DNA of 64,000 nucleotides from Pseudomonadota bacterium (GCA_023404095.1 JAEYDD010000067.1:186001-250000); one strand, 5' to 3'; counted from the first letter of the stretch, positions 42,634-51,282 are shown. Notes: generated from the sequence alone by a model not told the origin. A program made the numbers and translations.

Positions 42634-43713
42634 ATGACCCAGCTTGCTACCCGGTCGGTCGATGCGAAAGAGGCTCTGCCGCAAACCGCGGCTTCGCGCT
42701 TCGGCATCGTCGAGGTGCCCGATCTGACCTTCACGCCGGAGGTCGCGCGTGAGACCGAACATCTCTATCAGCGGGTCAGCAAGTTCATTCCGGCGATAGA
42801 GTGGCCGGTCTACGCCCCTTACGTGCATGCCATCAACAGGCTGAAGAGAGAGCGCGGGGCTGTCATCCTCGCCCACAACTACCAGACGCCGGAGATCTTC
42901 CATTGCGTGGCCGACATCGTCGGCGACAGCCTGCAGCTTGCCCGTGACGCGACGAAGGTCGATGCGGAGATCATCGTCCAGTGCGGCGTGCACTTCATGG
43001 CCGAGACGTCGAAGCTGCTCAACCCGGAAAAGACCGTGCTGATCCCGGATGCGAAAGCCGGCTGCTCGCTCTCCGAATCGATCACCGGCGCCGACGTGCG
43101 GCTGCTGAAGCAGCGCTATCCCGGCGTGCCCGTCGTCACCTATGTCAACACGTCTGCCGACGTGAAGGCGGAGACCGATATCTGCTGCACCTCCTCCAAC
43201 GTGCTTTCCGTGGTCGAAAGCCTGGAGAGCGACACCGTTCTCTGCATCCCCGACGAATATCTGGCGATGAACGTCGCCCGCCAGACGAACAAGAAGATCC
43301 TGACCTGGAAGGGGCATTGCGAGGTGCATGAGCGCTTCACCGCCGCCGAACTGCTTGCCTACAAGCAAGCCGATCCCTCGATCGAGATCATCGGCCATCC
43401 CGAGTGCCATCCTGATGTGATCGCGGTGTGCGACTTCTCCGGATCGACCGCGGGCATGATCAATTACGTCAAGGACAACCGGCCCTCCCGCGTTCTGCTT
43501 GTCACCGAATGCTCGATGGCGTCGAACATTCAGGCGGAAGTGGAAGGCGTCGACTTCATCAAGCCGTGCAACCTCTGTCCGCACATGAAGCGCATCACGC
43601 TGCCGAAGATCCTCGACAGCCTTGTGTTCATGACGGAGGAGGTCCTGGTCGATCCGGCAATCGCCGACCGCGCCCGCCTCGCCGTCGAGCGGATGGTGAA
43701 CTTGAAGCAGTAG
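42634..43713 (+). CDS. nadA: Quinolinate synthase A
   Basis: A 359-residue [4Fe-4S] enzyme that condenses iminoaspartate with dihydroxyacetone phosphate to quinolinate, the second step of de novo NAD synthesis. Motifs: AVILAHNYQTPEIFHCVADI VGDSL, VQCGVHFMAETSKLL, TYVNTSADVKAETDICCTSS N, GHPECHPDVIAVCDFSGSTA G and CNLCPHMKRITL. The three cluster cysteines are within these motifs. The start at 42634 has an AGGAGGAG site; the 42598 opening lies in the leader. It heads nadA-nadB-nadC. Confidence 0.97.
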   Translation: MTQLATRSVDAKEALPQTAASRFGIVEVPDLTFTPEVARETEHLYQRVSKFIPAIEWPVYAPYVHAINRLKRERGAVILAHNYQTPEIFHCVADIVGDSLQLARDATKVDAEIIVQCGVHFMAETSKLLNPEKTVLIPDAKAGCSLSESITGADVRLLKQRYPGVPVVTYVNTSADVKAETDICCTSSNVLSVVESLESDTVLCIPDEYLAMNVARQTNKKILTWKGHCEVHERFTAAELLAYKQADPSIEIIGHPECHPDVIAVCDFSGSTAGMINYVKDNRPSRVLLVTECSMASNIQAEVEGVDFIKPCNLCPHMKRITLPKILDSLVFMTEEVLVDPAIADRARLAVERMVNLKQ

Positions 43714-43737
43714 TGGCGTATGCGCCTGCTGGCCTGG

Positions 43738-43855
43738 CCCCTCAACCCCCTGCCGGGACCTTCTCCCCGCAGGCGGGGAGAAGAAAGAAGGTGGCGAGCC
43801 CAGCGCTCCTCGCCCCGCTTGCGGGGAGAGGGTGCCGGCAGGCAGGTGAGGGGGG
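43738..43855. repeat. RIME-like palindromic intergenic repeat
   Basis: Between nadA and nadB lies a 118-base imperfect palindrome. The outer arms CCCCTCAACCCCCTGCCGG and CCGGCAGGCAGGTGAGGGG pair over 16 of 19 positions. Two inner hairpins follow (CTCCCCGCAGGCGGGGAG and CTCGCCCCGCTTGCGGGGAG). This is the layout and sequence style of the Rhizobium intergenic mosaic elements (RIME). It would be transcribed within the operon mRNA. Confidence 0.75.
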
Positions 43856-43898
43856 CGATCGGGTCTGTTCGGCTCGCAGCGCCTTGGAGGAGAGTGAA

Positions 43899-45497
43899 AT
43901 GCCCATGGAAAGTTTCCGTCCGCAGTCATGGAACGCGATCGATGACATCGTCATCGTCGGCGGCGGGCTTGCCGGCCTCTTCTGCGCGTTGAAGCTCAGC
44001 CCGCGCCCGGTGACGATCCTGGCGGCGGCTCCGATCGGCCACGGCGCCTCCTCGGCCTGGGCACAGGGCGGCATCGCGGCTGCGATGAACCCCGGCGACA
44101 CGTTCGAAAAGCACGTGGCCGACACGCTCGAAGCCGGTGCGGGGATCGTCGACGAGAAGATGGCGCGCTCCATGGTTTCGGAGGCGCCGGCCCGTATTCA
44201 CGATCTTCTTGAATACGGCGTGCCCTTCGATCGCGACCTCGAAGGCAGGCTGCTGCTGTCGCGCGAGGCCGCGCATTCGGAACGCCGCATCGTGCGGGTC
44301 CGGGGCGACATGGCCGGCAAGGCGATCATGGAGGCACTGATCGCCGCCGTCCGCAAGACGCCCTCGATCCGGGTGCTGGAAGGCTACGTGGTCGAGGAAC
44401 TGGTGCGCGAGGGCCGCTTCATCTCCGGCGTCGTCGCCCGTCCCGATGCGGGCCAGTCGACGAAGCGGGTTCATTTTCCGGCCCGCGCCGTCGTGCTGTG
44501 CTCTGGAGGCGTCGGCCATCTCTATGCCGTGACCACCAATCCCTGGGAGGCCTGCGGGCAGGGCGTCGGCATGGCCGCGCGCGCCGGCGCGATCATTGCC
44601 GATCCGGAGTTCGTCCAGTTCCACCCGACCGCGATCAATATCGGCCGCGACCCCGCGCCGCTCGCCACCGAAGCGCTGCGCGGCGACGGCGCCCATCTGG
44701 TGAACGCGGCGGGGAAGCGGTTCATGCTGGACCTCCACCCCGACGGCGAACTGGCACCCCGCGACATCGTCTCGCGCGGTGTCTTCGCCGAAGTCCAGGC
44801 CGGCCGTGGCGCCTTTCTCGACTGCACCAAGGCGGTGGGCAAGCATTTCCCGGATATGTTCCCGACAGTCTATGCGTCCTGCATGCAGGCGGGCATCGAT
44901 CCCGTGACGCAGCCGATCCCGGTGGTGCCGGCGGTGCACTATCACATGGGCGGCGTACTGACGGATGCGGAAGGACGCACCTCCATCGACGGTCTATGGG
45001 CCGCGGGCGAGGTCACGTCCACCGGCGTTCATGGCGCGAACCGGCTGGCCTCGAACTCGCTGCTGGAGGCTGTCGTCTTCGCCGCCCGCATCGCCGACAA
45101 CATCAAGGGCATGCTGCCGGAACCGAAGCAGGTCGACTGGGGCAAGGACGCCGGCGAGAACGACGATCCGGTGACGCTCGAGGACAGCCCGGCGCTGACG
45201 AAGCTGCGCGGGCTGATGAGCGATCAGGTCGGCGTCATCCGCAGCGGCGACGGCCTGAAACAGGCAATTCGCGCCATTGCCGAGCTGGAGCGGGCCAACA
45301 GCCGCATGCGCTTCCACAACATCGCAACAACGGCCAAGCTGATCGCCGTCGGCGCCTATCTGCGCGAGGAGAGCCGCGGCGGCCATTTCCGGGCCGACTT
45401 TCCCGAACATCGCAAGGTCTGGCAGCACCGCACCTACATGACACTCGCCGATGCCGATCGCCTGGTGTCCGAGCTGGCGGAAACCGCAGCGGCGTAG
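43899..45497 (+). CDS. nadB: L-aspartate oxidase
   Basis: A 532-residue FAD enzyme that oxidises L-aspartate to iminoaspartate, the first step of NAD synthesis. The dinucleotide site is DDIVIVGGGLAGLFCALKLS. The fumarate-reductase-like core has SSAWAQGGIAAAM, the substrate region FVQFHPTAINIG and HYHMGGVLTDAEGRTSIDGL, and the flavin motif GLWAAGEVTSTGVHGANRLA SNSLLE. The C-terminal helical domain ends at ELAETAAA. The start at 43899 follows a GGAGGAG site; the frame is open from 43428, but that part is nadA in another frame and the repeat. Confidence 0.97.
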   Translation: MPMESFRPQSWNAIDDIVIVGGGLAGLFCALKLSPRPVTILAAAPIGHGASSAWAQGGIAAAMNPGDTFEKHVADTLEAGAGIVDEKMARSMVSEAPARIHDLLEYGVPFDRDLEGRLLLSREAAHSERRIVRVRGDMAGKAIMEALIAAVRKTPSIRVLEGYVVEELVREGRFISGVVARPDAGQSTKRVHFPARAVVLCSGGVGHLYAVTTNPWEACGQGVGMAARAGAIIADPEFVQFHPTAINIGRDPAPLATEALRGDGAHLVNAAGKRFMLDLHPDGELAPRDIVSRGVFAEVQAGRGAFLDCTKAVGKHFPDMFPTVYASCMQAGIDPVTQPIPVVPAVHYHMGGVLTDAEGRTSIDGLWAAGEVTSTGVHGANRLASNSLLEAVVFAARIADNIKGMLPEPKQVDWGKDAGENDDPVTLEDSPALTKLRGLMSDQVGVIRSGDGLKQAIRAIAELERANSRMRFHNIATTAKLIAVGAYLREESRGGHFRADFPEHRKVWQHRTYMTLADADRLVSELAETAAA

Positions 45498-45527
45498 AAC
45501 GCGCGTGCACAAAAGGAAACAACGTCG

Positions 45528-46433
45528 ATGACCAAGGCCCATCTCCCCGTCCTCTCGCCGCTTCTGATCGAGGATCAGGTGCGTGCCGCGCTTTCCGAGG
45601 ATCTCGGGCGCGCCGGCGACATCACGAGCCAGGCGACCATCGGTCCGGAGATGACCGCAAGGGCTGAGCTGAACGTGCGCGAGAGCGGTGTCGTCTGCGG
45701 CATGGATCTCGCCGCCGCCGCCTTCCGGCTGATGGATCCGGCGATCGTGTTCACAGCCTTCGTCAGCGACGGGGACCGCGTCGAGGCCGATACGGTTCTG
45801 GCACGGGTGTGCGGACCGGCGCGCGCGCTGCTGTCGGCCGAACGCGTCGCCCTCAACTTCCTGATGCATCTTTCCGGCGTTGCCAGCTATACAGCAGCCT
45901 TCGCCGACGCGATCGCTGGGACCGGCGCGAAGGTCTGCTGTACCCGCAAGACGCTTCCCGGCCTCCGGGCGCTTGAGAAATATGCCGTGCGCATGGGCGG
46001 CGGGTCGTCGCACCGTTTCGGCCTCGACGATGCGATCCTGATCAAAGACAACCACATTGCCGTTTCCGCCGGCGTGGCCGGTGCGATACACGCCGCGCGT
46101 GCCTTCGCCGGCCATCTGGTCAAGGTCGAAGTGGAGGTGTCGACGCTGGAGGAACTGGAGGAGGCGCTGGAGGCCGCCCCCGACGTGATCCTGCTCGACA
46201 ATATGGGGCCGGAGCTGCTGCGCCGCGCCGTCGAGATCAGCCGCGATTGCGCCGGCCTTTCGGACGCGGACTACCCGACCGATCCACGCCGGGTGAAGCT
46301 GGAGGCCTCTGGAAACGTCAACATCAAGACGATTCGGGCGATCGCCGAAACGGGCGTCGACTATATCTCCACGTCGAAGATCACCATGGCCGCTCCCACC
46401 CTCGATATCGGGCTTGATATCGCCGTCGGATAG
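45528..46433 (+). CDS. nadC: Nicotinate-nucleotide pyrophosphorylase (quinolinate phosphoribosyltransferase)
   Basis: A 301-residue enzyme that converts quinolinate and PRPP to nicotinate mononucleotide, the third step of NAD synthesis. It has the usual ALSEDLGRAGDITSQATIGP start, ERVALNFLMHLSGVAS, CTRKTLPGLRALEKYAVRMG GG, DAILIKDNHIAV and VEVEVSTLEELEEAL, ending with NVNIKTIRAIAETGVDYIST. It starts 30 bases after nadB from an AAAGGAAAC site and completes the operon. Confidence 0.97.
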   Translation: MTKAHLPVLSPLLIEDQVRAALSEDLGRAGDITSQATIGPEMTARAELNVRESGVVCGMDLAAAAFRLMDPAIVFTAFVSDGDRVEADTVLARVCGPARALLSAERVALNFLMHLSGVASYTAAFADAIAGTGAKVCCTRKTLPGLRALEKYAVRMGGGSSHRFGLDDAILIKDNHIAVSAGVAGAIHAARAFAGHLVKVEVEVSTLEELEEALEAAPDVILLDNMGPELLRRAVEISRDCAGLSDADYPTDPRRVKLEASGNVNIKTIRAIAETGVDYISTSKITMAAPTLDIGLDIAVG

Positions 46434-46526
46434 GGCTGTCAGCCAGTCTTTTCACCTGGTTTCCGGAACACCCGCCGGCCGCAAGAGTTGACGTCCTGAC
46501 ACCACTTTGGATGGAAAGGACGTTCG

Positions 46527-47039
46527 ATGATCTGCAAATTCTGGCTTTCCTTGCCGGCCGTAGCACTGTTTGCAACGGTCGCCACTGCTCAGGACAGCAA
46601 CACGGCGCAGGCCGATTTCCTCGGGCTCGGCGGCAGCGAAATCGGCCGGGCGACGATGACGGAGGGCGCTGGCGGGGTGCTGTTCGAGATCGAGATCGCC
46701 GGCCTGCCGCCGCGCAAATGGGTGGCGCTGCACATTCACGAAACAGGCGCCTGCGATCCGACCTCGTCGCACGAATCCGCCGGTGGCCATTTCAACCCGG
46801 ACGACAAGGAGCACGGCTTCCTCGCCGCCAACGGTCCGCATGCCGGCGACATGCCGAACCAGTATGTCGGCGACGACGGCGTGATGCGCGCCCAGGTCTT
46901 CAACGGCATGGTGACGCTGAAGGAGGGAGATCGCAGCATCCGCGGCCGCGCGGTCGTCGTCCATGCCGGATCGGACGACAACCGCACCGGCCCCGCCGGC
47001 GGCGCCGGAGACCGTCTGGCCTGTGCCGTGATCAGGTAA
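46527..47039 (+). CDS. sodC: Periplasmic Cu/Zn superoxide dismutase
   Basis: A 170-residue secreted enzyme that dismutates superoxide in the periplasm. A signal peptide (FWLSLPAVALFATVATAQ) precedes the fold. Copper and zinc ligands are recognisable in WVALHIHETGACDPTSSHES, AGGHFNPDDKEHGF, GPHAGDMPNQYVGDDG and RAVVVHAGSDDNRT, with the family ending GAGDRLACAVIR. The disulfide cysteines are at CDPTSS and LACAVI. It follows nadC after about 90 bases, with its own AAAGGA site, and is convergent with the nadQ operon. The N-terminal metal-binding extension of some SodC proteins is absent. Confidence 0.95.
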   Translation: MICKFWLSLPAVALFATVATAQDSNTAQADFLGLGGSEIGRATMTEGAGGVLFEIEIAGLPPRKWVALHIHETGACDPTSSHESAGGHFNPDDKEHGFLAANGPHAGDMPNQYVGDDGVMRAQVFNGMVTLKEGDRSIRGRAVVVHAGSDDNRTGPAGGAGDRLACAVIR

Positions 47040-47085
47040 GGACGTCGCGAGACGCTGCCAAGCGGGAGCCCAAGGGCCAAGGCCG

Positions 47086-48054
47086 TCAGCGCCCGCCGAC
47101 CTTGAGGCCGGGTGCGGGCCGCTCTTCGAGGATCTGTCTGCGGAAGCGGAACAGGGCGGCGGGGCGTCCCCCGGTGGCGGCCGTCGCCCCGCCTGTGGGT
47201 TCGACCAGTTCGGCCCCCTCGACGAGGCGGCGAAAGTTCTGCTTGTGCAGATGCCGGCCGGAAATCGCCTCCACCGTCGCCTGCAGTTCCGTCAGTGTGA
47301 ACTCCGCCGGCATGAGCTCGAAGATCACCGGCCGGTATTTCAGCTTTCCCCGCAGCCGCGCCACCGCCGTGGCGAGGATGCGGCGGTGGTCGTGGCGCAT
47401 GGCGAGGCCGATTGCGGGCTTGCCGGCGACGGCCCATCCGTCGGTGACAGCTTCGCCGGCAAGGCCCGCTTCATAGAGCAACTCGTAGCGCTCCAGCACG
47501 CGTTCCTCGTCCCAGGGAAAGTCGTCGAGGCCGAAGGCAAGACGCAGCCGCGTCCTGCGGCCGGGGAGTGACTTGCTGTCGCCGCCGGGCGCTTCCGCCC
47601 ATTCGCTGAGCGTGGGGATGATCGTCTGGTCGAGCAGCGCGGGACGTCCGCTTCGCCAGTCCTCCCAAGGCAGGAAGGCGTACCAGTCGCGCCAGCGCGC
47701 GCCCACCGCCTCCAGGCGTTCCGTCGCCTCTGCATCCATGCGCGTCAGTCCGAGGTAGCCGACGGAGACCATGTGCGTCGCCGCCTCGTTCGGGGCCTTC
47801 TGCCGCCCGCGGTCGCCGAAGGTGTAGAGTTGTTCGATATAGCCGAGTTTCAGCGCCGTCTGCGCCTCGACGCTGGCGCGCAGGCTCGTTTCGAACGTGC
47901 GGTGCCGGGTGGGATCGAACGGGCCGAAGGGCAGGGCATCGCGCTCGCCCTCTCTGCCGCCGACCGCGAGAATGGCCGGCCCGCGGTTGTAGATCGCCAC
48001 CACCACCGCATTCAGGCCGATTTCGACCGGTGGCGAGGGCGCGGGTACGATCAT
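47086..48054 (-). CDS. nadQ: NadQ-type Nudix-related transcriptional regulator of NAD synthesis
   Basis: A 322-residue regulator with an NrtR-like layout. The Nudix-like N-terminal domain (about 10-200) contains LNAVVVAIYNRGPAILAVGG; where the Nudix box should be, the sequence reads LRASVEAQTALKLGYIEQLY, lacking the REXXEE catalytic glutamates, so it should bind but not hydrolyse a nucleotide. The C-terminal winged helix (about 235-310) has FELMPAEFTLTELQATVEAI and HKQNFRRLVEGAELVEPTG, typical of the family. NadQ represses de novo NAD synthesis in Rhizobiales. The nearby nadABC operon and the palindrome at 42578 fit that role. It is the last gene of a minus-strand operon and overlaps the phosphatase gene by 4 bases. 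Confidence 0.8.
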   Translation of the reverse strand: MIVPAPSPPVEIGLNAVVVAIYNRGPAILAVGGREGERDALPFGPFDPTRHRTFETSLRASVEAQTALKLGYIEQLYTFGDRGRQKAPNEAATHMVSVGYLGLTRMDAEATERLEAVGARWRDWYAFLPWEDWRSGRPALLDQTIIPTLSEWAEAPGGDSKSLPGRRTRLRLAFGLDDFPWDEERVLERYELLYEAGLAGEAVTDGWAVAGKPAIGLAMRHDHRRILATAVARLRGKLKYRPVIFELMPAEFTLTELQATVEAISGRHLHKQNFRRLVEGAELVEPTGGATAATGGRPAALFRFRRQILEERPAPGLKVGGR

Positions 48055-48602
48055 GGCGCGGTCCGCTCCGCCGCCCCTGCCGAAGCAGGGGTGATGCTGA
48101 AGGAAAAGGGTTGGTCGCCTGCATAGTCCGCGCCGCGGCCGATCTTCTCGACGGCTCGCGCCAGCCTTCCGCCGCGCGAAAGCAGGTGATCGCCGATCGC
48201 CACGATCCGGCTGTTGGGCGTCGCCTGCCGCGAAGCATCCCGCAAGCGAAGCGCCAGTGCGTCATCCTCCTGGTCCGGCTCGACGGCAAGGGCTGCGATC
48301 AGGGCTGCGGCAGGCGAGCGGGAGACCCCCATCATGCAATGCACCAGAAGCGGCGCTGCGCGATCCCAGGCGCGGGCAAACGCAATCACCGCCTCCACAT
48401 GCGCCTCCTGCGGCGCGACCAGCGCGCCCGTTCCGGCAAAGGTGATGTCGTTGACGCCGAGAAGAAGATGGCGGGCAGGATCGATCACGGCAGGACGGTG
48501 AAAACCCTGCTTCGGCGCCACCAGGCTGATCATCTCCCGGCAGCGGTTGCGCACCGCCATCTCGGCGATCTTCGAAAGTGGCGCGACGACGATCGAGCTC
48601 AT
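48051..48602 (-). CDS. Tyrosine/dual-specificity phosphatase-like protein
   Basis: A 183-residue protein with the cysteine-phosphatase loop VHCMMGVSRSPAAA (Cys89, Arg95; C-X5-R) in a compact PTP/DSP fold. The segment KQGFHRPAVIDPARHLLLGV NDI forms the preceding strands, and an acidic general-acid candidate lies around DIT (52-54). Such small phosphatases are common in alphaproteobacteria, and the substrate is not known. It overlaps its neighbours by 4 bases on both sides (HD-hydrolase upstream, nadQ downstream), which suggests strict co-expression. Confidence 0.8.
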   Translation of the reverse strand: MSSIVVAPLSKIAEMAVRNRCREMISLVAPKQGFHRPAVIDPARHLLLGVNDITFAGTGALVAPQEAHVEAVIAFARAWDRAAPLLVHCMMGVSRSPAAALIAALAVEPDQEDDALALRLRDASRQATPNSRIVAIGDHLLSRGGRLARAVEKIGRGADYAGDQPFSFSITPASAGAAERTAP

Positions 48603-49231
48603 GCGCGCTTCTCCCGCGCGCCCGCCCGTTCCGCCTCCAGCGCCTCGAAACGCTCGGCGAACAGCCGCTGCGCCTCCACCGCCGGCACCGGAACGATCAT
48701 CAGCATTTCGACGGTGATGCCGCGCGGTTCGCCGAAGAATTTTGCGGCCTCCGCGCGGGAGAAGCCGGCAAGCTCCGTGGCCTCGAAGAAGGCGGCGATG
48801 CGATCGGCCTTCTTGATCTTGTCCTTGAGCGACCGCGGCATTTCTGCCGGCAGGCCGAAGCGCAACTGCACCGCCGCCTCGAGCCGCTTCTCCACAGTCT
48901 TGTAGCCGCCGCCGACGACCGCCTTGAAGGGAGAAATCATGTCGCCGATCACGTATTCGGGCGCGTCGTGCAGCAGCGCCATCAGGCATTCCTCCGGCCC
49001 GCAGCGGTTCTGCTGGCGGAAGATGGTTTCGACGATGAGGGAATGCTGGGCGACCGAAAAGGCGTGATCGCCCGCGGTCTGCCCGTTCCAGCGCGCGACG
49101 CGGGCAAGCCCGTGGGCGATATCGGACAGTTCGACGTCGAGCGGCGAAGGATTGAGCAGATCGAGCCTGCGCCCGGAAAGCATCCGCTGCCAGGCTCGAG
49201 GCTCGGTCTTCGGCCGCGCCGTGCCGCTCAT
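48599..49231 (-). CDS. YfbR-like HD-domain 5'-deoxynucleotidase
   Basis: A 210-residue HD-fold phosphohydrolase. The YfbR-type pair Arg-Trp lies in ARVARWNGQ (47-48), and the metal residues are His63 (QHSLIV), His88-Asp89 (ALLHDAPEYVIGD) and Asp143 (KADRIAAFF). E. coli YfbR removes the phosphate from deoxyribonucleoside 5'-monophosphates. The insert VVGGGYKTVEKRLEAAVQLR is also typical. It overlaps the ygfZ stop and the phosphatase start by 4 bases each. Deoxynucleotide or nucleotide housekeeping is the likely job. Confidence 0.85.
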   Translation of the reverse strand: MSGTARPKTEPRAWQRMLSGRRLDLLNPSPLDVELSDIAHGLARVARWNGQTAGDHAFSVAQHSLIVETIFRQQNRCGPEECLMALLHDAPEYVIGDMISPFKAVVGGGYKTVEKRLEAAVQLRFGLPAEMPRSLKDKIKKADRIAAFFEATELAGFSRAEAAKFFGEPRGITVEMLMIVPVPAVEAQRLFAERFEALEAERAGAREKRA

Positions 49232-50076
49232 TGCGCCGGCGCCTCGGCGCTGTCTTCCGGAAAGGCGAGCCCGGTCCATTCCGGCAGGCGCACGCTTATC
49301 GCGACGTCGCCGGCAAGGATAGCCGCACCCGCGCGCAGGGCGTCGGCGGCACGGTCGATGCGGATGATGGCAAGGCCATCGCGGCCGGAGACGGTGCCGA
49401 GCGTGCCGATCGGCTTGCCTTCGGCAGTGATCGGAGTGCCCGCCGGCGGCAGCGCCGTTTCGGCCTGCACGATCACCGGCCGACGCCGCGCCGTGCTGCG
49501 GTGCTGCATCCGCGATACGACTTCCTGGCCGACATAGCACCCCTTTCGGAACGACAGGCCGCCGGAGAGATCGAGCAAGACGTCATGCGGGAACGCGTCG
49601 GAAAGCGGGTAATCCGAGCCCGATTCGACGATACCGGCGACGATTCGCAGCGCGTCGTAGGCAGCCGTCGTCTCTGCGCCGCCATCGCCAAGTCTTCGCA
49701 GCACCCGCACGCCGGCTGCTGCGAAGCGACCATCGACGAGGCCTTCGCCGTCCTCATTCCAGCTGACCGTCGTGCGCGTCTCGTCCAGCGCCTCGATGGT
49801 GACGGCGGCGCGCAGCTTGTACAGGGTCAGCCGCTTGACGAGCGAATCGCGCTGTTCTTCCGTCGTCTCCAGAACAAAGCCGCCCGCCGAGGCGCGGCTG
49901 ACGAGAAAGTCGAAAAGGATCTTGCCCTGCGGGGTCAAGAGCGCGCCTGCGCGCGCCTCGCCGTCCGGCAGGGAGGGCAGGTCGGTGGTGATGAGGCCTT
50001 GCAGCAATTCTTCTGCATCGGCGCCGGCGATGGCGATATAGGCGCGTCCGGTGAGCGTGACGGCAGGCATGGTCAT
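49228..50076 (-). CDS. ygfZ: Folate-binding YgfZ/GcvT-like protein
   Basis: A 282-residue tetrahydrofolate-dependent protein related to the T-protein of glycine cleavage. It acts in assembly or repair of iron-sulfur proteins, as shown for E. coli YgfZ and mitochondrial IBA57. The signature KGCYVGQEVVSRMQHRSTAR contains the conserved cysteine. The N-terminal part ADAEELLQGLITTDLPSLPD and TPQGKILFDFLVSRA matches the family. ATG at 50076 is chosen; a TTG two codons earlier (50082) is possible. It is first in a four-gene overlapping operon ygfZ-yfbR-phosphatase-nadQ. Confidence 0.92.
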   Translation of the reverse strand: MTMPAVTLTGRAYIAIAGADAEELLQGLITTDLPSLPDGEARAGALLTPQGKILFDFLVSRASAGGFVLETTEEQRDSLVKRLTLYKLRAAVTIEALDETRTTVSWNEDGEGLVDGRFAAAGVRVLRRLGDGGAETTAAYDALRIVAGIVESGSDYPLSDAFPHDVLLDLSGGLSFRKGCYVGQEVVSRMQHRSTARRRPVIVQAETALPPAGTPITAEGKPIGTLGTVSGRDGLAIIRIDRAADALRAGAAILAGDVAISVRLPEWTGLAFPEDSAEAPAQ

Positions 50077-50203
50077 GTCCAATGGTCAGGCGGCGCATCG
50101 ATTGCGCCGGGGGCTGTCTTTGGAAACAGAGGTAGAACGCCGGACCCGGCTGTGCAAGTCCCGCCGGGCGCCTGTCGGGTCCGGCGGAAGGGGAAGAGGG
50201 AAA

Positions 50204-50986
50204 TCAGTCGCCTGCGACGAAGAACTTCCACTGGCCATCAGGCGAAATGCCGGCCCTGTAGAAATTGTAGCCGCCGAATTCCTGCATGTCGGCGAAATCG
50301 CCAGCAGTCACGATGCGCAGCAGTTCCACCTTTTCCGGCGGCGAAAGCGTGTCCAGCGACTTCTCGACGAAGTAGGGCCAGACATAGGTCTCGTTCGGCG
50401 TGCCGGCATCGACGCGTACGAACCCGGTCGCCAGAACGTCGAGCAGGATGGCGAGGATCTCGATCCCTTCCGAATCGCCCGACAGTCCGCGCAGCGTCGT
50501 CACCGGATCGCTGTCGCCGTCCACCACCGAGACCTGGGTCTGCGTCGGCCCCTTGCCGAGCAGGGGGCGCAAGCGTTCGATATCGCCCGATGCCGCAGCC
50601 TCGACGATCAGTTCGCGCATGCGCCGGACCGGCTCTGGCACCTTCTCGATATCGTAAATGACCTCGACCGGCGTTTCAGGCTGCGTTGCCTGCTTCTCTT
50701 CGGGAGGTTCTGCCGTGTCCGTCGTTGTCGAATCGCGCCTTATCAGCGGATCGGGCATCGGCAATTGAAGCGGTTCGCTCTGTTCGGAGTCCGGTTCGGC
50801 CTCGGCCGGCGGCTGCTCGGACGCTGGCTGCTCCGACTGCTCTTGCTGTGGCGGCTGACCGGGAATCTGCTGCAATTCGCTGAGTGCGAACGCATTTGTA
50901 CCGAAGGCGCCGGCAACCGCCAGGGAAAGCGAGACGGCGAACACGCTGCCGCGAAGCAGCCTGATGCGGTCGGACAAGCTGGGCAT
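50204..50986 (-). CDS. Hypothetical exported protein with Pro/Glu-rich linker
   Basis: A 260-residue protein. An N-terminal hydrophobic segment (GSVFAVSLSLAVAGAFGTNA) acts as signal peptide or anchor. A Gln/Pro/Glu-rich linker (about 40-105, QQEQSEQPASEQPPAEAEP) follows, and then a folded C-terminal domain from VEVIYDIEKVPEPVRRMREL to GISPDGQWKFFVAGD with helical and strand elements. No catalytic motif was recognised. The layout resembles periplasmic proteins that span the peptidoglycan. It lies 17 bases downstream of the 92-aa gene on the same strand, so they likely share a transcript. Function unknown. Confidence 0.65.
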   Translation of the reverse strand: MPSLSDRIRLLRGSVFAVSLSLAVAGAFGTNAFALSELQQIPGQPPQQEQSEQPASEQPPAEAEPDSEQSEPLQLPMPDPLIRRDSTTTDTAEPPEEKQATQPETPVEVIYDIEKVPEPVRRMRELIVEAAASGDIERLRPLLGKGPTQTQVSVVDGDSDPVTTLRGLSGDSEGIEILAILLDVLATGFVRVDAGTPNETYVWPYFVEKSLDTLSPPEKVELLRIVTAGDFADMQEFGGYNFYRAGISPDGQWKFFVAGD

Positions 50987-51003
50987 TTCCTGGTCTTTCC
51001 GCT

Positions 51004-51282
51004 TTATTGAAGCGTCCGTTCCGGGGAAAACTCTCCGGCAAGCATGCGCTCGCGCAGGGATGTCAGCATGGCATCGGCGCCGTCTTCGCCCAGCAGGCGA
51101 ATCGTTTCGCGCATGGCGAGCGCGATCGCGGCGTCGGCGATGATCTCCGGCTCGATGCCATCGGCCATACCGTCAGCCCAGGCCTCGTTCTGGTATTCCA
51201 GCGCGGCCTGCATCTTCTCGTGTACGATCATCTCGTCGATATCGTTGAGGCTTGGTTCCATCATGTGATCCATGCGAGGCAT
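51004..51282 (-). CDS. Hypothetical small acidic protein (92 aa)
   Basis: A 92-residue acidic, helix-rich protein: PSLNDIDEMIVHEKMQAALE, then WADGMADGIEPEIIADAAIA LAMRETIRLLGEDGADAMLT, ending AGEFSPERTLQ. It has no signal peptide or membrane segment. An AAAGAG site lies before the ATG; an internal ATG at 51273 is an alternative. The composition is natural and the length suits a conserved small protein. It is upstream of, and probably co-transcribed with, the exported protein gene at 50204. Family not recognised; function unknown. Confidence 0.6.
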   Translation of the reverse strand: MPRMDHMMEPSLNDIDEMIVHEKMQAALEYQNEAWADGMADGIEPEIIADAAIALAMRETIRLLGEDGADAMLTSLRERMLAGEFSPERTLQ

